Below, piece by piece: positions 1 through 19,231 of a stretch of 27,784 bases of DNA; position 1 is the first letter of the stretch, and the number at the start of each line of letters is the position of its first letter. The position numbers and the translations under genes were made by a program. The stretch is from Mesotaenium endlicherianum (Eukaryota; Streptophyta; Zygnematophyceae; Zygnematales; Mesotaeniaceae): positions 49,488-77,271 of the forward strand of contig WELA01013858.1 in NCBI GenBank assembly GCA_009602735.1. Reading direction: 5' to 3'. The notes beneath the pieces are model-generated. The model saw only the letters and a program-made list of their open reading frames with translations, was not told the DNA's origin and did not search any database.

Positions 1-503
1 GGGGAGGGAGGGAGGGAGAAATAAAGGATATGTATGTTCACGGGGCAAGGGAGGGAAGTGTGAACGAGTGCGTTCAATTCCAGCACCCGAGCGTCGGAGA
101 TGCGTTGGGGGGTGAAGAGGGAGTATGGATCTGTTGCACAGTTACGGAGCAGGAGGGCTGGAGCCTCACGACGATCACTCACTCGCTCACAGCGGAACCC
201 TAAAATTGGGAATAGAGCACGTTTTGAGAAAGAGGCTATTCAAATTTATAGAGGTGCAAATTCACAAAAAGTACTTCTACAGAGGTCCGTGCAACGCAAG
301 CGCTAACGCAAACGCTTCGAAAGGGGAAGTCGGCGCAACAAGTCAGTCCTGGAGCTCGCTGTCACTCGCAGAACTGTCTCACAGAGCCAAAAAAAGAAAA
401 AGTCATCCCCCGCTCGGGAGACCCCGCCAAGCGAGAGGGGGGAGCGAAGCTCGCAAGGGGGGGGCGAGCAAGTGTGAACGGGGGGACGAGAATGCTTACT
501 CAC
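1..503. other. gene-poor flank, purine-rich
   Basis: No coding exon is recognised here. The first 18 bases are a GGGA/GGAG repeat, and 380-490 is G/A-rich with runs of G. If the exon at 504-646 is real, this stretch is the intron that follows it on the minus strand. Open frames here have no recognisable domain and look like chance. Confidence 0.5.
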
Positions 504-646
504 AAGGCGCCCAGCTGGCCCGTGCCACGCGTGCAGAAGAGGTGCGCGTGGAAGAGGTCGAAGCGGGAGAGCTGCACCCGGAGGCCGACACGTGGCGCGA
601 GCGCGGCGATCGCGTTGAAGAGAAACGCCAGGTACTGGTTGACGAC
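504..646 (-). CDS. internal exon of an unidentified gene
   Basis: This looks like one internal coding exon on the minus strand, 143 nt, reading 47 full codons plus two bases. On that strand it is preceded by a pyrimidine-rich tract ending in CAG (647-649) and followed by a strong donor, GTGAGTAAG (503-495). It begins VVNQYLAFLFNAIAAL and contains FDLFHAHLFCTRGTGQLG. Codons nearly all end in G or C, as in the GC-rich VPS4 exons. The peptide mixes hydrophobic helix-like and aromatic segments and looks like folded protein rather than chance ORF, but I do not recognise the family. Neighbouring exons were not found: the long minus-strand ORF at 2613-4235 lies upstream in transcription order and could belong to the same gene, ending at a GTGATC donor after ...LPERFE, but this is speculation. 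Confidence 0.5.
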
Positions 647-744
647 CTGAGGGGAACGTCGAGGGAGGGGATTCAACAAATTGGATTCAAACCACCGATG
701 TAGTAACACACGAGGGTGGTGTACATGCATATGAGTTTATACAA

Positions 745-800
745 GAGCATATGCATACGAGCATATGTATATGAGCACGTGTGTACGAGCATACAAGGGG
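745..800. repeat. 14-bp minisatellite
   Basis: Four copies of a 14-bp unit start at 745, 759, 773 and 787, each beginning GAGCAT or GAGCAC and alternating purine and pyrimidine (for example GAGCATATGCATAC). Copies diverge mainly by transitions. Confidence 0.8.
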
Positions 801-1230
801 ATATATACAAGCGCAAGCTGTGCCATTTTCCGAGGTTAGGGTTTAGGGGTTGTTTAAGTGCGCATTCTCTTTGGTTTCCTCTCTTTCAGAACATACGCAT
901 CCTCCCCTCTTCTACCCCCCCCAAAACCACCTGACCCACACAATCTGCGCCCCGTCTCCTCTATTTCCCTTCCCCCTTTTCACATCTACCGCTGTCTCCC
1001 AAACAAAGGTGAAGGTTTGGGTTTTTTTTTTTTAAGATGGAACCTCTTTCGCCCATACAAGAGGAGGAGGAGACGAGGTGGAAGAGGAAACTGATTCGGC
1101 AGAGGCCAGGGGGCAGAGGTGACGAATGGTTCTTATTTATTTTAAAATCTGTGTGCTGGCAAATTGCGGACAGGGTTGATGCTCGACAACAGCAGATGCC
1201 CTTTAGGATTATTCCTTATAGTACATACAC

Positions 1231-1233
<3 letters not shown>
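801..1233. other. no gene seen; pyrimidine-rich intergenic or intronic DNA
   Basis: This stretch contains a C/T-rich block (895-1000) and a T run (1021-1033). Short open frames have no recognisable sequence. It may be an intron of the minus-strand gene represented at 504-646. Confidence 0.4.

Positions 1234-1266
<33 letters not shown>
1234..1266. repeat. (TA)n microsatellite
   Basis: An almost perfect TA dinucleotide run of about 33 bases, followed by CATACA-type repeats. Confidence 0.95.
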
Positions 1267-1268
<2 letters not shown>

Positions 1269-1349
1269 AACATACAGACACATACATAATTCAACCATCA
1301 AACGCATCACAGCAGAATGCACACGCGAGGAGGCTAGGAGGGGTAGGGG

Positions 1350-1801
1350 CAGGCGCACGCGCGCGCGCGCACGCACGTCCGAAACTTGACTGACCCTGTC
1401 AACAAAGCGCGCGCCGGCGGGCAAAACAAACTTACAAGAGCGCTTGAGGGTCTTTTAGCTAAAGGCAACAGACGCCTAAAGACACACAATCAAACAGGCA
1501 AGGTGGAACGCGCGCGTGCACGTGTGCGCGCGTGCGCCCGTGAGACTCGACTGACACTCCTGCTGGCAAACACGCGCGGCTTCACTTCTAAGATGCGCAA
1601 CTATCAACTACCAAATTAAAGTGTCAGCTGTCAACTGTCAGCTGTGAACCACTGTCGACTGTCAACTGTCAGCTATCAACCAGCAAAAGCTCCACCATGC
1701 ATCGCACACGTGAGAAGGCATCGTGGGGCAGGCTGCGCATGCGCGCATGCGCGCGCATGAGAGAGCTGACTGACCCTGTCGGTAAAGCGCGTGCCGGTGG
1801 G
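1350..1801. repeat. degenerate tandem repeat with (GC)-rich heads
   Basis: Three related units begin near 1350, 1505 and 1735. Each has a CG/CA-alternating head (CGCGCGCGCG or GCGCGTGCACGTGTGCGC) followed by a tail. The tails read TGACTGACCCTGTCAACAAA (1388), a diverged CGACTGACACTCC (1549) and TGACTGACCCTGTCGGTAAA (1767). The first and third tails continue into GCGCGYGCCGGYGGG. Spacing is about 160 and 220 bases. Confidence 0.7.
1620..1684. repeat. short tandem repeat of CTGTCAACTGTCAGCTGT
   Basis: The motif CAACTGTCAGCT recurs with small changes (GTCAGCTGTCAACTGTCAGC, then GACTGTCAACTGTCAGCTAT). CAGCTG is self-complementary, so the tract can form small hairpins. Confidence 0.75.
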
Positions 1802-1804
1802 GTA

Positions 1805-1985
1805 CTTGGTGAGCTGACACCTGGCCTCTGCAGAACCCTCCACGTCTGGCACCTGGCAGCGGGAAGAGGGAAGCAGACAGCGGATGATATCAGAGAGAGC
1901 GTGCGCGGCGCATCGTTTTCATCGCTTCCATCCGAGTCGCGACACCTGGCAGGAAGGGCAGAACCAGACAGCGCACGTGCGATGG
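1805..1985. repeat. dispersed CACCTGGCAG-containing repeats
   Basis: The motif CACCTGGC recurs near 1819, 1850 and 1944. The last two continue into an AG-rich stretch ending CAGACAGCG. The reverse complement CTGCCAGGTGGC appears twice near 3204-3238 in the long minus-strand ORF. This suggests a short dispersed repeat family. Confidence 0.45.
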
Positions 1986-2141
1986 GGATCCATCGGTACT
2001 CAAACCCCTGACTGCCGCCAGGTGGAGTATTGCCACCTCCTCTCCGGCCCTCGCACACGTTCATGGAAAGACTTCTCATTTTTTCGGAATTCTGACTGCT
2101 CTCTGAGTGTTGTGTCATGATTCGCCCACGCCCTCGCCCAG

Positions 2142-2200
2142 AAACCCTAACCCTAACCCTGACCCTAATCCTAACCCTAGGCCTAGACCCTACACCTAGA
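2142..2200. repeat. interstitial telomere-like tract
   Basis: The tract reads AAACCCTAACCCTAACCCTG and then decays (CCTAATCCTAACCCTAGGCC). It is a short interstitial run of CCCTAA-type repeats related to the plant CCCTAAA telomere unit. It is not a chromosome end, because ordinary sequence and genes continue on both sides. The minus-strand Arg/Val-rich open frame across it (RVRIRVRVRV) is a shadow of the repeat. Confidence 0.85.
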
Positions 2201-2612
2201 GCCCCACACACACGCGGGCTCTCCCGTTCGTTGCTCGCAATTGCCTCGCACAAGAAAAAAAGACTCCACGAGAGTATTTCGCAGTGGTCTGAGTGCCCGG
2301 GGTTCATTGAGCAGGGCAACTCCTTTTTCCATCTCTGACCCCGCCCCAACCCAGCCTGCAGGCGCTATACCTTTATACTAGTGCTTGACAGGGAAAGTAA
2401 TATATACACAGGGGGATAACGACCTCACAGTGGTGAGGCCGAGAAGAGCTTCCAACGCCTCAGAGATGCACCCCAGCCTGCAACCCTCGCATATGTGTGC
2501 ATTCCTATGTGTACGCACATACAGTCACTTCTCAACGAAGTAACAGATGCTGTCGCTAAATTATAGATATATTTCTCTATGTCATTTACAGAGACGTAAT
2601 TGCATACATTGT
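2201..2612. other. no gene seen
   Basis: Mixed-composition DNA between the telomere-like tract and the end of the long minus-strand ORF. It becomes AT-richer from about 2490 and may hold the 3' untranslated region of that ORF. No polyadenylation site is clear. Confidence 0.4.
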
Positions 2613-4235
2613 TTAGTTATACATGTGTATACATAAGCATTGTTCACGGGAAGCACGTGCACGCGAGGGGCTGATCACCTCAAAGCGCTCCGGCAGGAAG
2701 AGCGCCCGCAGCGCCGCCGAGCTGCACCCCGTCTCCGCCGCCACCCGCGCCAGGCGCAGGACAGCTGGCGGCGGCCTGCGCACCAGCTCCTCCACCCACC
2801 TCCCCACCCTCACCGCGCCTCGCGCGTTCGCACCTGCCCCCAACCCCCCCGCCCCCGAGGCCTCAAGCAGAAACTCTTGCCTGCTCCCCTCCAGCCCCAG
2901 GCTGGACGCCCCGCTGGCCCTAAACCTTGGACTGGCTTCCACATACCCTGGCCTGAAGGCCTCACGCCCCGGCAGGGAGGCCTTAACCCCCGGCCCGGGG
3001 GCCTCCAGCCCCGGCCCAGGCGCTTGGGGAGTGTTCGCGTTTCCTCTTAGGTTTCTGTCCCTCCCCCTGTCGCCCGGCGCTGCCGCCACCTGGCGCCTGG
3101 TTGCTGCCTCGGGGTGACGGCCTGTGCTTGAAGAGGACTGCGGCCTCGAGCGGAGTAGGGCCCTTCTCTTTCTCCTTCTCCTTCCGAGCTGCCTTTCCAA
3201 ACTGCTGCCAGGTGGCGGGGAGGGGCTGCCAGGTGGCATATGGGGCGAGAAGCGGGCGCTGTGGCCCAGAGTCAGCAACAGGGTGGCGATATCGGCATAG
3301 TCTGCAATGCCTGCTGTTTCTGCATGTCTATTAGAGCTGCTGACAGCCCTTTGCCGCGTCGATTTTCCAAAATGCATGCTCCTCCTCCTCAGCACGCGCC
3401 TTATGGAGACTTTCCTCCCACTGTGGTTTCTCCAACTGATGCTCCAATCCGTGCCGTTTGTGGGCTTCCTTGAGCTTTCCAGTGCAGCATCAGCACTCAT
3501 GCTGGCACTCATCATCCTAGCAGCGGGGCCTTCGCCAGCTGCACCCTCGGATGCAACGGGATCAGCGGGCGACAGCGCTGTGACAGCAGGATCAACGGGT
3601 AGCTGAGCCTTTTCAGGATCCACGGGTGGCGACGGTGCCTTGAGAGGACCGACGGGTGAAAGTGCCCCAAGAGGATCGATGGGTGCCTGCGCCTGTGCCT
3701 GCGCCTGTGCCTGTGCCTGTCCCTGTGCCTGTGCCTGTGCCTGTACCTGTGCATGTAACCCAAGAGGGTCACCGAGTGAGGATGCGTCGAGTTGACCACT
3801 GATGGGCGAAAGAGCCCCAAGAGGGTCAACGAGCAGCAACAGCCTTCTGAGAGGGACGAGTGGCTGAACTGATGCAAGGAGGTCGCGTGCTCTCTGCGGG
3901 GTCATCTGCGACTGCTTGGTTGTGCCAGACAGGAGGGCCATCAGATCTGCGGCGCACTTCTCAGCACCTCCCTCCCCCGGCTTGGGCCTCTTACACTGCC
4001 GATCAAGCGGGGGGGAGGCGGCGTCCATAGCAGCGGCGATCATCGTTCGCGCGTGTTTAGCTGGGCGCAGAGACGCTGACGTGCTCTTGTGCACGGAAAA
4101 GTCAACTGTGACATGGCGTAGTGCCAGGCTGTGGGTTAAGTTGTGGGGTAATGCGTGGGCCGTGCCCCCTGTAGACAGCAGGCTCGCAAAAAACATGGCT
4201 GTTTCAAAAAGAACAGTTGCTCGCGAAAGAAACAT
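2613..4235 (-). CDS. hypothetical low-complexity protein, 540 aa ORF
   Basis: This is by far the longest uninterrupted frame in the window (540 codons, minus strand). The function is not recognised. From the N-terminus it has a hydrophobic start (MFLSRATVLFETAMFFASLL, which could resemble a signal segment) and a second candidate start at MIAAAMDAASPP (about residue 65). Next comes a possible helical part (DLMALLSGTTKQSQMTPQRA), then degenerate repeats built on DPLGALSP and an (AQ)n stretch. After that come an Arg-rich part (RRRRKRRALLRSR), Gly/Pro repeats (LEAPGPG-like), and a helical C-terminal part (VGRWVEELVRRPPPAVLRLA). The (AQ)n stretch is encoded by a DNA hexamer repeat at 3684-3756. 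An intron could begin at GTGATC after ...LPERFE (about 2669), because the residues after it look unlike the rest. High GC and repeats make chance openness possible. It may be a disordered regulatory protein or not a gene. Confidence 0.35.
   Translation of the reverse strand: MFLSRATVLFETAMFFASLLSTGGTAHALPHNLTHSLALRHVTVDFSVHKSTSASLRPAKHARTMIAAAMDAASPPLDRQCKRPKPGEGGAEKCAADLMALLSGTTKQSQMTPQRARDLLASVQPLVPLRRLLLLVDPLGALSPISGQLDASSLGDPLGLHAQVQAQAQAQGQAQAQAQAQAQAPIDPLGALSPVGPLKAPSPPVDPEKAQLPVDPAVTALSPADPVASEGAAGEGPAARMMSASMSADAALESSRKPTNGTDWSISWRNHSGRKVSIRRVLRRRSMHFGKSTRQRAVSSSNRHAETAGIADYADIATLLLTLGHSARFSPHMPPGSPSPPPGSSLERQLGRRRRKRRALLRSRPQSSSSTGRHPEAATRRQVAAAPGDRGRDRNLRGNANTPQAPGPGLEAPGPGVKASLPGREAFRPGYVEASPRFRASGASSLGLEGSRQEFLLEASGAGGLGAGANARGAVRVGRWVEELVRRPPPAVLRLARVAAETGCSSAALRALFLPERFEVISPSRARASREQCLCIHMYN
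3684..3756. repeat. (GCCTGT)n hexamer repeat
   Basis: About twelve copies of GCCTGT or GCCTGC run in tandem. Read on the minus strand within the long ORF they give alternating Ala-Gln. The 6-base period keeps the frame open whatever the copy number. Confidence 0.9.
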
Positions 4236-4340
4236 GAAGTGCCAATTTCTCAGACATTCAAATGCCTCTCACAATGTGAGTACCCTTTGCATCTATAGTA
4301 ATGCTGAGACACGCGTTACTGCTTAAGCTGCATCACGGCC

Positions 4341-4631
4341 TCATTGCACGCGGATACTCTGAAATTCATACACCACAGGTCCCTGAGCACTTCCATGGCT
4401 AGCGCGAGCCTCACCTGTTGCTATTATTTTCCCCATGACTTCACTCCTTAGGCAGGACAAGCTTAGGACAAGCTTTGTGCTTTGGCCCTTCGGAGCACTC
4501 AGCAAGAGTTGCGCCTGAAGACTAACGTCGTTTTGCTCGTGGTCCCCATTGCAGTGAAGTACGTTTCCACCTTGTGGCTTCCCGGATGTACGGTTAAGTA
4601 TATTCGTACTAAATGACCTAAATATAGACAC
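4341..4631 (-). CDS. orphan ORF, possible exon
   Basis: A 96-codon minus-strand frame that begins MSIFRSFSTNILNRTSGKPQ and ends ...VYEFQSIRVQ. Unlike nearby frames it is not low-complexity and lies in DNA of balanced composition. No family is recognised. It could be a 5' exon of the minus-strand unit that includes 2613-4235, since GTGCAATG near 4350 is a weak donor candidate. It may equally be chance. Confidence 0.2.
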   Translation of the reverse strand: MSIFRSFSTNILNRTSGKPQGGNVLHCNGDHEQNDVSLQAQLLLSAPKGQSTKLVLSLSCLRSEVMGKIIATGEARASHGSAQGPVVYEFQSIRVQ

Positions 4632-5102
4632 ATTTTATATGGTTAGGCTTCAATACCATTTTCAAAGACCAGAAGTCTAGAACACGTCACCAAGCCACAC
4701 CAAGTAGTCGCAGGCTCTGCCGTTGACCTTGCGCTAGAGAAGAACCGCGCGATAGACCACATTAGACCATTGTTAGACCGGGTCAGACGTCTGCCCTGCA
4801 CGCGTCGGGCAACTTCGTGCTACAGCGCTTGCTACGCGTTTAACAAACTGCCTTGTAGTTCGAGGAACGCAGGAGCTCCAGTCAAGGTCTGATATCAGTT
4901 TAGTTTAGTCATGCAGGTTCAGTTCTCTTTCCAGGAACCGGTCACAGCTTCATCCACAATCCTAGTATCGAGCACGACTCTTTAGGGATCTACTTTACAT
5001 CTTGCTCTGGGATTAGAGGCTGTATGACTTGGTCTCTACAAGGATAAGCTTGCACAAGAGCATCGTAGTCATGCATCTGAAGGGTAAATCCATTTGAGTA
5101 TA
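4632..5102 (+). other. upstream region of VPS4, probable promoter and leader
   Basis: Balanced-composition single-copy-looking DNA between the VPS4 leader and the orphan minus-strand ORF. No clear TATA box is seen close to the start, which is usual for housekeeping genes. If the minus-strand ORFs are real, this would be a shared divergent promoter region. Confidence 0.35.
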
Positions 5103-5235
5103 GTAAGTACCAATATCTTTTTTGCAGGCAAATTTTGCGCTTCATACTGGATTCATCGAGAAACCGTTCATTTATACATGTATGTATGCATAAAGAGGGT
5201 ACTTTAGTTGACCTTTATTGTTGTCTACTGCTTAG
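5103..5235 (+). other. probable 5'UTR intron of VPS4
   Basis: A GTAAGT donor at 5103 and a pyrimidine-rich acceptor ending CTGCTTAG at 5235 bound a 133-nt interval just before the conserved ATG at 5253. Removing it also removes an in-frame upstream ATG at 5208, which would otherwise add 15 non-conserved residues. A second acceptor-like TTTTTTGCAG ends at 5127 but is too close to the donor. Confidence 0.5.
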
Positions 5236-5252
5236 GTCCTGATCTTGCGGCC

Positions 5253-14801
<9,549 letters not shown>

Positions 14802-17282
14802 ATTGGTGGTAGTGATGTATCATAACAGATCAAGGTAGTCAATCGTCAATATTATGCTGCATGGTTGTTACATACTGGAATGCTTATGGTCTATATCCGC
14901 TAAAACTCTAAGCGGCGTTGCGTACTATTATGCACATTTCTTGTCTCAAAGAGGGTCAGTGATTTTCAGCCTTCTTTCTTAGACATCCCATGTTGGAATG
15001 GTTACCGAATCACAATGCCAGCGCTGTACTACTGTAATTGTTACTGTATGAGTGCAGCCCAAACGCAGCAGATCTCTGCATCACTTTGGAAAATTTTATG
15101 AATAGTTTTGTTTATTTGGGTCCATGCTTCCTTGAAGCTTAAAGCAATAGGCAACCCTAGAGTTTGAGCTTGCAGCATCCTTCTACACGTATAAGTGCAT
15201 GCTCCCTCAATTGTGCATAATAAGTGCAAATCCACGCTTTAGTGGCCACAAGATCCGGAATTTGGAATCAGAACCTTAGTCCTGCTAAAATTATTGTTAT
15301 TTGGGCTGATGCCCTTCGTGGTTGAATGCATCACGGCAATAGGACTTGCTGTAATGCTGTAATCAGATGCAGCTTGGCACCCCAAATTGTGCGTATCGCC
15401 TCATACAAGCCAAGGTGCGTTGGTGATTGGACTCACACTTACAGTGCTGCTCAAAATTACAATGCCATGACGAGTTCACATGGGCTCTTAGGAGCAGCCA
15501 CACATGCACATACGCGGGCATGCAGCGTAATCTCCATCCAGAGTGTGCCAAAAGAATCATTTGTTCAAAGAATATTCTTCTTTGTATAAGGTGGTTGACC
15601 TATATGGGATCTGTGGGCTGCAATATTCTAACCTCTTCAACCCTGACCCAAAATATCAAACCTCCCTCGTCGACACACGAAGTCAATTACCTACAAATTT
15701 ATTCATAAGGAGACCTCAAATGATGAGGCTTCTCTGCCACATCATGCTACGGATGCCTAGTAGAGCATGTACACCCAGCATGGTTGACTCAATGACAAAA
15801 TTTACATTCGCAGTTGCGACGACAGGTTTTGAGGGGCTACAGTCTAGCCAAAATATCGGTCTGGGTTTTAGAGTCAGTATATCAGGGGTGGCTGACGTCT
15901 GTCGGTCTCAAAGAGACAAGACCTTGAAAGAATCATGAGCTTTGTTGGGAGGGCATGACGAGCCTCGAAAGTACCAACAAATAGTACAAGCACTCCATCT
16001 GGAGTGGCTGCAGTGCATGATCGAGACTAAATGACTACAACAATGGATGCATGTGATGGGTATAGTTCTATGCGTTGGTGTCAAAAGCTACAGTTTTTCA
16101 GTGACTATACGGCTACAGCACACAGTGGCTGTTTTAAAGCTAGTCACCGGTGCTCAAAGCTTTTGTGGAATGTCACAAAATTATCAGTTGTAGTTAAGGC
16201 TCCTCACTGCCACATGTTAAGCACGCGCAAAGCAAAGATGATAGAGGCAGTATTGCCTGCAGATGTTTCAAATGGAGAAAGAACCAGAAACGGGTAATAT
16301 ATAGCCCACAGTCTGGACTTTCTACTCCAGCGGATTAATGGCCAGCTCAATTCATGTCTAGCAGTTGGAACTTAATGTCCTAATTATGAAAATATGGGCC
16401 ATGTGTCAGAGTCGCGATCAGTCCCTTTAGCACCAAACATGCACCCAACCCAATCCAACCCATCCCCACTTTGACTGTGACGTGCAAGCACCAGAGCAAG
16501 ACACATGTTACGAGTTGTGTGTAGCATGTGCAACAATTGTGCCTCCTTGTTTTGGATTCCTTAATATTTGAACCCGCTATCGCCTCAAATTGCTGTCAAG
16601 TCATAACATAGTCGAACACACGAAGAGGCTCAAAATAGGTTTAAAGCATGATGGGAGCAGGTGCTAGTTTGAAGATTCGATAAGTTTAGGGCAGGTTTTT
16701 GATTAGATTTACTTATTATGGTTACAATTTTCCAAAATGGATCACAACATACATATGAATTTGCATACAGCAGGCCAGAAAACAGCTTCGGACCAAAAGA
16801 AAGGTTGTCCACGGAGGCAAAGTTCGTGAATTCATGAATAAGGCGTTGACTTGCCAACGTCTTGCCGATGTCCCGCGGATGGTTTGACCAGGAGAATCTT
16901 GCAACTTTGTGAGGTGCTAGAAGTGGTGTCACCCGGTAACACCAGCTCACAAGGAGGCAATGCATCCTGTCCGTGACTTGCTTGCAAGACCGGAAGTAAT
17001 CCGCTTCCACTCGCTTCGGTAATAATCAATCGACTGAAACGACCCTTATTCCTGACATCCTGCGCATCAGGGTTTGACTGCAGCAGGAAGAAAGCGCAGC
17101 AAGCACAAATGATTTAAGAACACTGCCCTGATCACAATTTTCGTTTGAAAGAGTGGGGCTCTCAATTGGCTTCATTAGATCCATCACACGTCCATTCTAC
17201 TCTCATCGGTATTCACTCCAGAAGTGCAACCTTGCCATGCAGAAGGCAGAGAGCTATAGCGCCGGCTTGCTCAGGTTAGAAG
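14802..17282. other. VPS4 3' region and intergenic DNA, no gene recognised
   Basis: The VPS4 3' untranslated region begins here. A TGTAAT at about 15034 is a possible polyadenylation element of green-alga type, but no AATAAA is close. The rest has balanced composition. Frames up to 131 codons (such as 15543-15938 plus and 16630-17010 minus) show no recognisable domain, and I do not call them genes. Confidence 0.5.
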
Positions 17283-17949
17283 TTGGGTATGGCGAGGATC
17301 ACCAATTCCAGAGCCAGAGAACTTGCTCAGCCGCCAGACGAGCTTTCAAAAATTTCTGCTAAAGCCGCTCAGGCATCCTCGTCCAGCAAAAACGCATGCT
17401 TTGACTTCTTCCCTAGAGTCCAGCAAGCGACAGCCGAGGAGGAGGCAATGAGACTTTTGGAAGTTGCCTGGAGCGAGGACCCTCTGACGGCTCTACAGCT
17501 GCTGGCGCACCTCAGGATTGCGAATTTGCTGGAAAGGCCAACATGGTGCGCTTCTGCATGTGCGCCATGTGGTTCTACAGGAGGCACTTTGCCACCCGGT
17601 TTGCAAACCTGTGCCTTCTGGCCCGAGTAGGCTACTACAAAGGCCTGCTAGAGATATTGCGCAGCTAGAGCGCTGGAGGGGCCGACTAAAACCTGGAGGT
17701 TGAGGGAAAAGGAAAAGAAAGGCGAAACAATGGTGTACTACAAGGAAAAGTACAAACGGAAATGCCGCAGGCCGCTGCACAACAATAACAGGTGGAGGAC
17801 GCCGCTGTTCTTCCTATCTTACAGACTCGCCACTGCCTTACCCCTGGGCCCTTGAGACACTGCTTCGTTCTTGGGACTTCAACCGTAGGACCTACGGAAA
17901 ACCAGATGGTGACGCTGTATCAGGCTGAAGAGGGGGGGGGGGGGGGGGN

Positions 17950-17992
<43 letters not shown>

Positions 17993-18452
17993 TGTTGTAG
18001 AGCTGGCTGAAGAGGGTCTGTTTCAACAGGGAGAGGAGAGCCCACCCGGTGCCGGCAAAGAGTTGCAAGGGCCGCGCACAGAGGGTTGCCGAAAACCAGC
18101 AACATCTGACATGAGAGAAGGAAGCAGCAGCGATGGCTGGGAGGGTGTGGCTGGCCGAGGCAAGCCGGAAGGCTGTGTGAGGCTTTCGCAACTGTTGACT
18201 CAGAATTGGGCACATCTGTAGAGGAAAAGTGTGGATTAATTGGAAATTGAACCGAAGAAGCTTCGACTGACGTTTGAATGCTCTTCGTTCGGGTTGTCGG
18301 CAGAGGGGTGAATGAGCGGAATTGAGGACAAGATCTCTTACCCCACACATGTCGCATTTGTCGGAGACATCTCCTTGTCTAACGGCAACAATACCAGAAG
18401 TTGGCAGATGCACACTGTTGTGGCGCTCATCTTTGCCGTTGTCTTGCCCTAA
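17283..18452 (+). pseudogene. frame-broken DUF2828-family relic
   Basis: This resembles the plant DUF2828 family (Trove/von Willebrand A-like, unknown role). Segment 1 (17283-17515) includes NACFDFFPRVQQATAEEEAM and LLEVAWSEDPLTALQLLAHL, matching the family pattern of FF..V, LLELAW..DPLT.LKL and LR. Segment 2 (17516-17668) is in another frame, one base short, and continues as DCEFAGKANM, CAMWFYRRHFATRFANLCLL and GYYKGLLEIL before TAG. Segment 3, again shifted (about 17664-17850), has a Lys/Glu-rich part (REKEKKGETMVYYKEKYKRK). After the poly-G run, 18312-18452 reads AFVGDISLSNGN. Its DxSxS could be a decayed vWA metal site, although the family has DVSGSMSG, and that assignment is weak. The intact family is about 600 residues. 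The shifts could be true decay or sequencing errors, and the nearby poly-G and N argue for caution. Confidence 0.55.
17932..17991. repeat. poly-G run with N, likely assembly artefact
   Basis: Sixty consecutive G bases apart from one N at 17949. Natural G runs of this length are rare, while two-colour sequencing chemistry and gap filling produce them. True sequence here may be missing, and it sits inside the DUF2828-like relic. Confidence 0.9.
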
Positions 18453-18459
18453 ACCTCCA

Positions 18460-18595
18460 GCAGCTGCAGTTAAGCTTGGAGCAGCATGCGGCAGAGCCCT
18501 CTTTCACGAGCTAAAGAGGTGACACTTGATCTCAGCTAGGCAGCTGCAGTTGAATTCATTGCAGCTTGCGCAACGGGGCTCTCGAAGGGAGCTCT
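18460..18595. repeat. 80-bp tandem duplication, diverged
   Basis: CAGCTGCAGTT occurs at 18461 and 18541. Each is followed by a GCAGC.TGCG block and a GGCTCT or GAGCCCTCT block in the same order. The copies are diverged. Confidence 0.6.
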
Positions 18596-19231
18596 CCCCC
18601 CCGAGGCTCCTACCTCCCCGGATCCGACAGACCCCCCTCCCACCCCAATAGACTCCCTCTCATCCTCTCACCCCTCGCAAAGTTGACAACCAATCATTAA
18701 GTGGTCCTCGTTTTCAATCTGGCAACAGAACGTTGCCGTGAACAGTGCGCACACACACACTCGCACACGTGTGCTTGCTCGCGTGCGCGTCAGCATGCGA
18801 GAAGACGGCGGCGCCCGGAGCACCAACTGCTTGCCAGCAGGGAGGAATCACATTCCTGCACAAATGTATTGCTCTGCTCTGCCCCAACATCCCCACCCTC
18901 CCTTTCGTCCCCTCCCTCCCTCCCCTATCTTTTCATCCTCGCCCCCCCCATGCCCAATCCCCCCACTTTTTAACCAAAATTTCTCCCTTCCTCCACTGCA
19001 GCTCACTCTCGGCCAACCGTTCTACGAACTGCCGCTATTGTATATTGCACCTCTCGGCACGTGGGTATATGTAGAAGACAACACATATGCTGCAGAGCCT
19101 GCCAGCTGTTGCTCCGCAACAGTAGCAGCAGCTGGAGGTGCAGTATAGCAACAGGATGCACAAGCACGAGACCCTGCCAATTGGCCATACTGCCATTCGT
19201 TTTTCCAATGGCAAATTGCCTACAAATAGGT

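Noticed and set aside
125..703. 192-codon plus-strand frame
   Set aside because: It overlaps the better-supported minus-strand exon at 504-646 in antisense and its composition follows purine-rich repeats.
1669..2349. 226-codon minus-strand frame
   Set aside because: Its middle is the Arg/Val pattern of the telomere-like repeat and the rest covers dispersed repeats. No domain is seen.
5208..5252. Upstream in-frame ATG as the VPS4 start
   Set aside because: The family begins at MYSNFKEQ, and the extra 15 residues fall inside a likely leader intron ending at 5235.
15543..15938. 131-codon plus-strand frame
   Set aside because: No domain or splice context is recognised, and its length is within chance for this composition and window size.
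16630..17010. 126-codon minus-strand frame
   Set aside because: No family recognised and no supporting promoter or splice signals.
19001..19058. Possible exon after CTGCAG reading LTLGQPFYELPLL
   Set aside because: The acceptor looks good, but there is no recognisable family and no partner exon, so it is mentioned only in the region note.
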